NCBI GenBank assembly: GCA_964342365.1
Contig: CAYFGW010000259.1
Span: 1 to 6,317 of the forward strand
Direction: 5' to 3'
Length of the DNA stretch: 6,317 nt
From: CAXRDE01 sp964342365
GTDB taxonomy: Bacteria > Cyanobacteriota > Sericytochromatia > UBA7694
Below are positions 1 through 5,373 of this stretch, piece by piece. Numbering within the stretch: position 1 is the first letter of the stretch; each line of letters starts with the position of its first letter. A program made the translations under genes and the position numbers. A model generated the notes under the pieces. The model did not search any database, was not told the origin of the DNA, and saw nothing but the letters and a program-made list of their open reading frames with translations.

Positions 1-276
1 ACGGTCATTCCGGTTGTAGTCGTTGCGATAGCCGCCCCCACGGTCATTCCGGTTGTAATCGCTGCGATAGCCGCCTCCGCGATCGTTGCGGTTATAGTCG
101 TTGCGATAGCCGCCCCCACGGTCATTCCGGTTGTAATCGTTGCGATAGCCACCTCCGCGATCGTTGCGGTTATAGTCGCTGCGATAGCCACCGCCGCCAC
201 GGTCATTCCGGTTGTAATCGCTGCGATAACCGCCCCCACGGTCGTTGCGATTATAGTCGTTGCGATAGCCGCCCCC
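1..276. repeat. 39-bp tandem coding repeat, seven copies (one of 42 bp)
   Basis: Units begin at 1, 40, 79, 118, 157, 199 and 238. All are 39 bp except 157-198, which is 42 bp through one extra Gly codon. The period is a multiple of three, so reading frame is preserved. Units fall into two DNA types by their first ~20 bases on the plus strand: one starting acggtcattccgg, the other starting gcgatcgttgcgg (the last, at 238, is a hybrid). From the left the order is A, A, B, A, B, A, B-like, giving a 78-bp higher-order period. Differences between types are mostly synonymous (AAT GAC CGT against AAC GAT CGC). Confidence 0.93.
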
Positions 277-363
277 ACGGCGATCTTCATAATGACTTTT
301 ACGATTGTAACGCTCGGTGTCCTGATCTTCGTTCTCTGATGCCTGATACTCTTCGTTTTCCAT
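1..363 (-). CDS. Arg/Gly/Tyr/Asn/Asp-rich tandem-repeat protein, N-terminal part (runs off left edge)
   Basis: I translated this ORF by hand from the minus strand. It is open for 121 codons from the ATG at 363-361 to the window edge, so the C-terminus is missing. Residues 1-28 are acidic and hydrophilic (MENEEYQASENEDQDTER...). From residue 29 the protein consists of seven consecutive units of RGGGYR[N/S]DYNRND, with one unit carrying an extra Gly, plus the first residue of an eighth. There is no signal peptide and no hydrophobic segment, so it is probably cytoplasmic and disordered. RGG-type and Tyr/Arg-rich sequences are often RNA-binding or self-associating, but no folded RNA-binding domain is visible, so function is unknown. 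The ATG at 363 is preferred because it has a purine-rich ribosome site 7 nt upstream. An in-frame ATG at 387 would add eight residues but lacks one. A folded domain could lie beyond the left edge. Confidence 0.8.
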   Translation of the reverse strand, partial: MENEEYQASENEDQDTERYNRKSHYEDRRGGGYRNDYNRNDRGGGYRSDYNRNDRGGGGYRSDYNRNDRGGGYRNDYNRNDRGGGYRNDYNRNDRGGGYRSDYNRNDRGGGYRNDYNRNDR

Positions 364-370
364 ATTTCGG

Positions 371-379
371 CTCTCCCTT
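371..379 (-). promoter_or_regulatory. Ribosome binding site of the tandem-repeat gene
   Basis: On the minus strand this reads AAGGGAGAG and ends 7 nt before the ATG at 363-361. It is the reason for preferring that ATG over the in-frame ATG at 387-385, which has only a G-run directly in front of it. Confidence 0.6.
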
Positions 380-410
380 GATTCCATCCCCAATAAAATT
401 GCTCACACGA

Positions 411-430
411 TTAACTAAAAATTAACTAAA
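411..430. promoter_or_regulatory. Direct repeat TTAACTAAA x2 upstream of the repeat-protein gene, possible operator
   Basis: TTAACTAAA occurs at 411-419 and again at 422-430, an exact 9-bp direct repeat with an 11-bp period. It lies about 50 bp upstream of the start codon at 363, within the 142-bp gap between the flavoprotein stop and the repeat-protein gene. A spacing of one helical turn is typical of sites bound by OmpR/PhoB-type response regulators as head-to-tail dimers; that link is an inference. I could not place a convincing -35/-10 pair here, and the rest of 364-505 holds no ORF or strong terminator. Confidence 0.35.
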
Positions 431-505
431 CTCTGATTCGAATGTGGGTTTTCTACATCTTAGCATGCTCTCAGACCTTTTCAGACGGGTAAGGTCACTA
501 AAATT

Positions 506-1612
506 TTAGACGGCCTGAGCACAGGCGTGAGCAGAGGCCCAGGCCCACTGAAAATTATACCCGCCCAGCCAACCGGTAACGTCCATCAGTTCACCAATAC
601 AGTACAGACCGGGAACCTGCGTGGACTCCATGGTTTTGGAGGAAAAATAGCGGGTGTCGGCTCCTCCGGCGGTAACTTCTGCTTTGGCATAACCCGAAGT
701 GCCAGAAGGTGTGATTTGAAACTGGGTAAAAGCCTGTTCTGCGTCTGCATACGTGTTGTACCAGTACTGAGCAAAACGCTTGGACGTGGCCTGTTTTAAA
801 CGCTGATACAGCGTCCCTTCTCCTTCATCAAACACCGTCGGATGTTCAGGCAAGAAGTTGATCTTAATGGGCTGCTCCGGTTGCCAGTACGAGGAAATCT
901 GTAAAATAGCGGGACCGCTGAGCCCGAAGTGGGTAAACAAAACGTTTTCTCTGAAGCTATGCGCTCCGTAAAAGACTTCCGCGTCCAGGGCCGTGCCTCG
1001 TAAGGTCAACAGTTCTTTGTCCTCAGACCCCAGCGTAAAGGGCACCAGAGCAGGGCGCGTGGGCACCAGGGGATGGTCAAATTTTTTCAGAAGCCGATAC
1101 CCCAGTCCCGTGGCTCCGATTTTGGGAATCGACAGCCCCCCACTGGCCAGCACCAGTTTAGGAGCTTCAAACACCTGTCCCGGTGTGTGGACTTTAAAGC
1201 CTGTTTCAGAACGGCTCACATCTTCTGCTTTTACCCCGGTGAACAGGCGCACTCCCGCCTCTTGACACAAATTGAGCAACATATCCACAATATCCCGGGC
1301 GTTATTGTCACAAAAAAGCTGCCCCAGTTTTTTTTCGTGATAGGGAATATTATGTTCTAAAACCAGATCAATAAAGTCCCAGGGCGTATAGCGGGCCATT
1401 GCCGACTTGCAAAAGTGCGGATTGTCAGAAATATACTGTTCGGGGCTGGCATACATATTGGTAAAATTGCAGCGCCCGCCACCAGAAATCAGGATTTTTT
1501 TGCCGGGTTCTGGCATATGTTCTAACAAAAGTACCCGACGTCCACGCTGTGCCGCCTGGTAGGCACAAAACAGCCCGGCAGCACCTGCTCCAATAATAAT
1601 CACATCATGCAT
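506..1612 (-). CDS. yhiN: HI0933/YhiN-family FAD-dependent oxidoreductase, probable 23S rRNA dihydrouridine synthase RdsA
   Basis: This 368-residue cytoplasmic flavoprotein begins with a Rossmann FAD-binding motif, GAGAAG (residues 8-13). It then has the family hallmark GKKILISGGGRCNFTN around residues 37-52, the ASGGLSIPKIGATG segment near residue 156, and the C-terminal GELMDVTGWLGGYNFQWAW signature. The stretches NPHFCKSAMARYTPWDFIDL and GQLFCDNNARDIVDML match E. coli YhiN closely from memory. The family was long annotated only as an NAD(P)/FAD oxidoreductase. E. coli YhiN has been reported to make dihydrouridine at 23S rRNA position 2449 and was renamed RdsA; the same role here is inferred. 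The protein is about 30 residues shorter than E. coli YhiN, mainly in the variable region around residues 250-300. The ATG is the only plausible start, because an in-frame TAA lies about 33 nt upstream with no start codon between. Confidence 0.9.
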   Translation of the reverse strand: MHDVIIIGAGAAGLFCAYQAAQRGRRVLLLEHMPEPGKKILISGGGRCNFTNMYASPEQYISDNPHFCKSAMARYTPWDFIDLVLEHNIPYHEKKLGQLFCDNNARDIVDMLLNLCQEAGVRLFTGVKAEDVSRSETGFKVHTPGQVFEAPKLVLASGGLSIPKIGATGLGYRLLKKFDHPLVPTRPALVPFTLGSEDKELLTLRGTALDAEVFYGAHSFRENVLFTHFGLSGPAILQISSYWQPEQPIKINFLPEHPTVFDEGEGTLYQRLKQATSKRFAQYWYNTYADAEQAFTQFQITPSGTSGYAKAEVTAGGADTRYFSSKTMESTQVPGLYCIGELMDVTGWLGGYNFQWAWASAHACAQAV

Positions 1613-1619
1613 GGTGCTT

Positions 1620-1625
1620 ATTATA
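1620..1625 (-). promoter_or_regulatory. -10 box (TATAAT) for the flavoprotein gene, near-leaderless start
   Basis: The minus strand carries a perfect TATAAT whose last base is 7 nt from the ATG at 1612-1610. A -35-like CTAACA (4 of 6 bases) lies 18 bp upstream. Transcription from this box would begin at or within a few bases of the start codon. No Shine-Dalgarno sequence is present between the box and the ATG, which fits a leaderless or near-leaderless mRNA. Confidence 0.5.
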
Positions 1626-1646
1626 GTGCATACCTGAGCCTTTTGT

Positions 1647-1652
1647 TAGAAT
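1647..1652 (+). promoter_or_regulatory. -10-like box (TAGAAT) for the CsgG/TPR gene, near-leaderless start
   Basis: TAGAAT ends 6 nt before the ATG at 1659-1661. No good -35 box is visible at 16-18 bp, and no Shine-Dalgarno sequence precedes the start. The arrangement mirrors that of the divergent flavoprotein gene, so both genes may be read from leaderless transcripts. The evidence is weaker than for the opposite strand because of the missing -35. Confidence 0.35.
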
Positions 1653-1658
1653 AAAGCT

Positions 1659-3845
1659 ATGCTAAAACCCATTGTTCTGGCCGTCACCCTTGGCCTGTCT
1701 TTCCCTTCTGTTGTGCTGGCACAAAACGTGAACACACCCGTCATTGAAACACCCGCCTTGCGACTGGTGGTACTCCCTTTTAAAAACATCACCCGTCGTC
1801 CCGAAGACGCCTGGCTCAGCGAAAGTTTTTCGGAAAACGTCACCCTGACCCTGGCCAAAAATACCCGGGTGCAGGTTATTGAACGCAACCGAATTCAGTC
1901 AGTGCTTAAAGAACAGCAGTTCAATCAGTCGGCCTTTGTGGATCCTGAAACCGCTCCCTTGCTGGGCAAATTGCTGGGAGCTAATAAAATTTTGCTGGGC
2001 AATTACCAGAAAATTGAAAATACCCTTATGGTGACCACCCGGGTGGTGGATGTGGAAACCGGCGGTGTGGATCGGGAACTGATTACCGAGGTGCGAGGAA
2101 ATGCAGAAGACGTGCTCAACTTACAGGCCCGCCTGAATGAGGGCTTGCTACAAAGCTTTGCATTAACCCCCCAACGTGCTCCCGTGGTGCTGGGTACGAA
2201 ATCTAACAAAGCTTTTGTGCTCTGCCAACAGGCCATTCAACTGGGACGAACGGGCACCCTTCTGGATCTGGAACACTCGGTGTCTCACCTGGAAAAAGCC
2301 ATTGTGGCAGACCCCAATTACGGCACAGCTTTTGCCATGTTGGCAGAAATGCTGGCCCTTAAAGCTCGCTATAGCGAAAACCCGCAGCAAACTGAGGCGA
2401 TGCTTAGCCGCTCACTGCAACTGGCGGATGAGGCCCTTAAAAAAGCAGCAGAACCTGACAGTGTTTATCGTGCGATAGCAGAAGTCCATGCCCTTCGGGG
2501 TGAGCGGGAACAGGCAAGACAAGCCATAGCAGAAGCTCTAAAAAGCAATCGCGACAGCATTGAAAACTGGGTGGCTTATTTGGAGTACAGCGATGAGAGT
2601 GCCAGCACGTTAAACCAGAGCCTGGCGCTTAAACAGCGCAATGACCCCTGGATTCAAATTGCGCTGGGAGAAAAGTTTTTAGAAGAAGCTCAGCAATCGC
2701 TTCAGGGAGACACCCGGTCTGCACGGGCCCTCTTTAGTCAGGCCCGTGCCCGACTGCCAAAGTACCCCTTTATTCCCCTCAAGTTAGCAGAAGTGTACTT
2801 GCTCGAAGAAAACTACCCGAAAGCTCTGGCGCAGGCCAATATTGCGGTCTCTCTTGACCCCGATAATTTTTTGTTGCCCTATTTGGCAGCCCAGACTTTG
2901 ATGTATAGCCCTTATCAAAAGGAAGTGGAAGCCTGGCTAGAAACCAGTCTGCGCCTGAACCCTGATTTTGGCTACAACAGTTTGCTGATGGGTTATACCC
3001 AGTGGCGAAATGGCAAAATGGATCAGGCCATGACCTATTTTCGTCAGGCGGAAAGCGTTTTTCCTGATAATGCGTCTCTGGCGTTTGTGCGGGGCAAGTT
3101 CAATCTGGCGCAGGGAGATTATGAGGCGGCCAAAAACTATCTAAAACAGGCTCTGGCGCAATGGAATCCGAGTTCTGACTCCCGCATTTCGCGGGGGGCC
3201 ATTTATCTGAAATTGGGAGACATTGCTACCCATAACCAGTCTTTTGAAGAGGCTTCCAAATATTATTATCAGGCGCTCAACAGCGAGCGCATGGTGCAAT
3301 CCAGAGCCTATTTAAAATTGTCCCGCTTGCAGGCCAGTAAGAGTGACTATACAGCAGCCCTTGAGCATTTCAATAAATACTTACAGGGACGCGGGTACCG
3401 AGAACCTGAGCGGGCGCAAATGGATCAGCAGTATCTCTTTTTGCTTCAAAAGCTAACTGCATCTCCTGAAGATCCGGGTTTACTCAACGATTTCGGTGTG
3501 CTTGCTCTGCTGCACAAGGATTATCTTGCCGCCACCCATTTTTTTGAACAGGCCCTGAAGCAATCTCTGTCCCGTGCCCAGAGTCAAAGTATTCATTACA
3601 ACTATGGTCTGGCCCGCTTTCATCTGGAAGCATGGTCAGAAGCGGAACGGGCTTTTCTTCAGGTGCTCAAAATGAACCCTAAACACCTGAACGCCCGTTA
3701 TAATCTGGGGTTGCTTTACCAGCGTACAAACCGAAATGGTCAGGCAAAGCAAACATGGAAAACGCTCCTTGAACTGCACCCGAACCATGTGCAGACTCAA
3801 GAAGCGCTAAAAAGTCTTCCTTATCCGAAACTCTCGTTGCGCTGA
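1659..3845 (+). CDS. Exported CsgG/FlgO-like domain and TPR repeat protein
   Basis: This 728-residue protein opens with a signal peptide (residues 1-21, probable cleavage at VLA-QN) and no lipobox, so it should be periplasmic or secreted. Residues ~35-165 resemble the CsgG/FlgO/TolB-N fold: a VLPFKN strand, then SESFSENVTLTLAKNTRVQVIERNRIQSVLKE, then a GANKILLGNYQK strand and a TTRVVDVETGG strand. CsgG-like domains typically act in outer-membrane assembly or secretion complexes. From ~residue 185 to the end the protein is alpha-helical with TPR-like pairs. The clearest lie near residues 370-400 (LKLAEVYLLEENYPKALAQA), 438-500, 511-560, 608-640, and 645-715 (ARYNLGLLYQRTNRNGQAK). TPRs bind other proteins, so a scaffold role in the envelope is likely, but the partner is unknown. 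It is divergent from the flavoprotein gene and converges with the gene at 3821-4660. The ATG is chosen because it starts a well-formed signal peptide. Confidence 0.82.
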   Translation: MLKPIVLAVTLGLSFPSVVLAQNVNTPVIETPALRLVVLPFKNITRRPEDAWLSESFSENVTLTLAKNTRVQVIERNRIQSVLKEQQFNQSAFVDPETAPLLGKLLGANKILLGNYQKIENTLMVTTRVVDVETGGVDRELITEVRGNAEDVLNLQARLNEGLLQSFALTPQRAPVVLGTKSNKAFVLCQQAIQLGRTGTLLDLEHSVSHLEKAIVADPNYGTAFAMLAEMLALKARYSENPQQTEAMLSRSLQLADEALKKAAEPDSVYRAIAEVHALRGEREQARQAIAEALKSNRDSIENWVAYLEYSDESASTLNQSLALKQRNDPWIQIALGEKFLEEAQQSLQGDTRSARALFSQARARLPKYPFIPLKLAEVYLLEENYPKALAQANIAVSLDPDNFLLPYLAAQTLMYSPYQKEVEAWLETSLRLNPDFGYNSLLMGYTQWRNGKMDQAMTYFRQAESVFPDNASLAFVRGKFNLAQGDYEAAKNYLKQALAQWNPSSDSRISRGAIYLKLGDIATHNQSFEEASKYYYQALNSERMVQSRAYLKLSRLQASKSDYTAALEHFNKYLQGRGYREPERAQMDQQYLFLLQKLTASPEDPGLLNDFGVLALLHKDYLAATHFFEQALKQSLSRAQSQSIHYNYGLARFHLEAWSEAERAFLQVLKMNPKHLNARYNLGLLYQRTNRNGQAKQTWKTLLELHPNHVQTQEALKSLPYPKLSLR

Positions 3846-4660
3846 TAAATGTAGTAGCCGCCGGCAGCCACCGCCAGCGCCGCACACAACCACAGCGTAA
3901 GGGTCAGTGTCGCAGAGGATTCTTCCATATCATTGTCATCAGACTCTGCCACCGTTTGCACGGTCGTGTCTGTGGTATTTCGCTGTTCAATGCGTAAGCG
4001 GGCCAGTTCCTGCTTTTCAGCAGCGGTTAAATTCTGGAGTGTTTCCTGTTCCACCGCCAGCTCTCTAAGCGTACCTTCATCAGAATAAATGGGCGTGTTG
4101 ATGCCTGGCTCACTGGTATTTGGGTCTGCAGGCACAGTAGCACTTTTACCGGGGTCATCAGGTAAGACACCCTGGGCAGTGGGTAAGGTATCCGGAGGGG
4201 TCAACATCTGACCTTCCGGTACGGGGGACACCTGAATAATAGGCTCCCCGTTGGCGTTATTGATGCGGATGGACTGTTCACCCACAGAAACCGCGGCTTC
4301 GTTTTGTGTGTTTTGCGTCGTGTTTCCGAGCGTTACTGACTCGTTATTCAAACCATTGTTTAACCCGCTATTTAACCCGTTATTTCTGGGGTCATTGGGC
4401 TGCGTGGTGCGAATCCGTAGCTGATTGTTTTGAATATTTTGACCGGGGGGAGCCATATTTGTGGTGGCCCCCGGTGCTCTCTGCATATCGGGGCCGTTGT
4501 TATTCATGCGGGTATTGGCCTGAGCTCGCAGGGAATCCGCAGGGTAAGTGTTGGCTGCGGAGGTATCCGTGTTGCGAATTTGGGCCTGCACATCGCTACC
4601 GATGTTGCTAAAACCCAGACTCATGGCCACCAGACCAAATGTTAGAACTAATTTTTTCAT
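3821..4660 (-). CDS. Exported Asn/Gln/Thr-rich protein with C-terminal membrane anchor, function unknown
   Basis: I do not recognise this 279-residue protein. Residues 1-26 form a signal peptide (MKKLVLTFGLVAMSLGF..., probable cleavage at VQA-QI). Residues ~27-190 are low complexity, rich in Asn, Gln, Thr and Pro, and probably disordered. They include a GLNN-type repeat near residues 92-106. Residues ~195-230 (TLRELAVEQETLQNLTAAEK...) look helical and may form a short coiled coil. An acidic stretch (ESDDNDMEESS) precedes a single membrane helix at ~252-272, followed by a short tail, YQRNESFG. The expected topology is a periplasmic or surface stalk with a C-terminal anchor in the inner membrane. 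The tail is not a canonical LPXTG, PEP-CTERM or GlyGly-CTERM signal. A strong Shine-Dalgarno, GAGGAG, supports the start. The last 25 bp overlap the TPR gene on the other strand. Confidence 0.78.
   Translation of the reverse strand: MKKLVLTFGLVAMSLGFSNIGSDVQAQIRNTDTSAANTYPADSLRAQANTRMNNNGPDMQRAPGATTNMAPPGQNIQNNQLRIRTTQPNDPRNNGLNSGLNNGLNNESVTLGNTTQNTQNEAAVSVGEQSIRINNANGEPIIQVSPVPEGQMLTPPDTLPTAQGVLPDDPGKSATVPADPNTSEPGINTPIYSDEGTLRELAVEQETLQNLTAAEKQELARLRIEQRNTTDTTVQTVAESDDNDMEESSATLTLTLWLCAALAVAAGGYYIYQRNESFG
4350..4385. repeat. 12-bp coding repeat, three copies
   Basis: Three adjacent 12-bp units (4350-4361, 4362-4373, 4374-4385) of the pattern aaccc-[gct/gtt]-attt encode the NNGL/NSGL/NNGL run in the Asn-rich protein. 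The last two differ by a single base; the first is more diverged. The period of four codons keeps the frame. Confidence 0.7.
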
Positions 4661-4668
4661 AATGATAT

Positions 4669-4674
4669 CTCCTC
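4669..4674 (-). promoter_or_regulatory. Ribosome binding site of the Asn-rich protein gene
   Basis: GAGGAG on the minus strand lies 8 nt before the ATG at 4660-4658. It is the strongest Shine-Dalgarno in the window and supports this being a real gene with this start. Confidence 0.75.
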
Positions 4675-4685
4675 GTTGATTTTAA

Positions 4686-4716
4686 ATTATCATTTTGCCC
4701 ATCAGAAAGGGATCAA
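4686..4716 (-). promoter_or_regulatory. Candidate promoter of the Asn-rich protein gene
   Basis: The minus strand has GATAAT (4691-4686; 5 of 6 to the consensus -10) preceded at 19 bp by TTGATC (4716-4711; 4 of 6 to the consensus -35). The spacer is long, so the call is weak. The position, about 25 bp upstream of the start codon, is reasonable. Confidence 0.3.
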
Positions 4717-4728
4717 GGAAATATCAAG
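4712..4728. promoter_or_regulatory. Direct repeat ATCAAG x2, 11-bp period, possible operator
   Basis: ATCAAG occurs at 4712-4717 and 4723-4728, exactly 11 bp apart, in the 150-bp gap between the divergent Asn-rich gene and sodC. It overlaps the candidate -35 of the minus-strand gene. The one-turn spacing resembles head-to-tail regulator sites, but six-base repeats can arise by chance. Confidence 0.25.
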
Positions 4729-4777
4729 ATTCTGGAAAAATTCCTGAAACTCCTGCGTGAAGCCAAAGATCCCGCGT

Positions 4778-4783
4778 TAGAAT
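4778..4783 (+). promoter_or_regulatory. -10-like box (TAGAAT) upstream of sodC
   Basis: TAGAAT lies 27 nt before the sodC ATG, leaving room for a short leader that contains the ribosome site. No convincing -35 box is visible at 16-18 bp. It is the same hexamer as the one in front of the CsgG/TPR gene. Confidence 0.3.
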
Positions 4784-4793
4784 GCAAAAAAAC

Positions 4794-4800
4794 GAGAAGG
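4794..4800 (+). promoter_or_regulatory. Ribosome binding site of sodC
   Basis: GAGAAGG ends 10 nt before the ATG at 4811. The spacing is slightly long, but the sequence is a good Shine-Dalgarno match and supports the chosen start. Confidence 0.55.
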
Positions 4801-4810
4801 TATTTTAAAC

Positions 4811-5356
4811 ATGTTTCATTTTCGCAAAACGCTTCTTCTGGGATCTCTCAGTTTTCTGCTCTCGGCCTGCTATGCCATGCAGCCGGATTCAGACAAACAG
4901 CCCGCCGGAGCCATGCTCAGCCCTACCAAAAACGAACGGGTGACCGGCTGGGTCCAGTTCATTCCTGAAGACATTGGTAAAACGCGCGTCAAAGCAGAAA
5001 TTCGAGGACTCTTGCCGGGGGCTCACGGATTCCACATTCACCAGTACGGAGATTGTAGCGCCCCCGACGGCAGTTCTGCAGGGGGCCACTTTTCCCCTGG
5101 CGACAGCGATCACGGAAGTCCTGCCTCAGGCGACCACCACACCGGTGACCTGGGCAATATTATGGCGGACGTGAACGGCGTGGCACGCATGGACAAACTC
5201 TTTGACCACTTAACCCTGAAGGGCAAGAGAAGCATTGTGGGGCGGGGTGTTATTGTGCATCAGAAGCCCGACGACTTAAACTCTCAGCCCAGCGGAGATG
5301 CGGGTCCCCGGGTAGCCTGTGGCGTCATCGGCATGCTGCCCATAAGCAGCAGATGA
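4811..5356 (+). CDS. sodC: Cu/Zn superoxide dismutase, lipoprotein (SodC)
   Basis: This 181-residue enzyme converts superoxide to hydrogen peroxide and oxygen outside the cytoplasm. The N-terminus is a lipoprotein signal, with lipobox LSAC and Cys20 as the lipidated residue, so the enzyme is tethered to a membrane, probably facing the periplasm. All active-site residues can be mapped to human SOD1. Copper ligands are His75 and His77 (GFHIHQYGDC), bridging His93 and His150 (VIVHQKPDDL). Zinc ligands are His93, His101, His110 and Asp113 (HTGDLGN). The disulfide pair is Cys82 and Cys170 (ACGVIG), and the electrostatic-guidance Arg is Arg167. The HIHQYGDC motif differs from the HVHENPSC style of classical enterobacterial SodC and is nearer the type shared with eukaryotes and many other bacteria. 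The gene is divergent from the Asn-rich gene and ends 17 bp before the stop of the convergent permease gene. Confidence 0.96.
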   Translation: MFHFRKTLLLGSLSFLLSACYAMQPDSDKQPAGAMLSPTKNERVTGWVQFIPEDIGKTRVKAEIRGLLPGAHGFHIHQYGDCSAPDGSSAGGHFSPGDSDHGSPASGDHHTGDLGNIMADVNGVARMDKLFDHLTLKGKRSIVGRGVIVHQKPDDLNSQPSGDAGPRVACGVIGMLPISSR

Positions 5357-5373
5357 GCAGCGGCTGACGACCC

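Noticed and set aside
1..276. Possible CRISPR array, because of regular repeats
   Set aside because: Units are directly adjacent with no unique spacers, and the period keeps an open reading frame throughout.
474..496. GACCTT...AAGGTC inverted repeat after the flavoprotein gene
   Set aside because: A 6-bp stem with an 11-nt loop and no T-run on the minus strand is too weak to call a terminator.
498..509. 12-bp perfect palindrome CTAAAATTTTAG over the stop codon of the flavoprotein gene
   Set aside because: It is AT-rich with no loop, no GC stem and no following T-run, so it is not a terminator; it may be chance.
527..1360. Several plus-strand ORFs of 90-95 codons opposite the flavoprotein gene
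   Set aside because: They are antisense to a well-conserved enzyme, with no domain signal, and are shadows of its codon pattern.
4306..4645. Plus-strand ORFs of 101 and 71 codons within the Asn-rich gene
   Set aside because: They lack ribosome sites and recognisable motifs and lie opposite a gene with a signal peptide, a strong Shine-Dalgarno and a membrane anchor.
5357..5373. Bidirectional terminator between sodC and the permease gene
   Set aside because: The 17-bp gap and its surroundings have no stable GC hairpin with a T-run on either strand.
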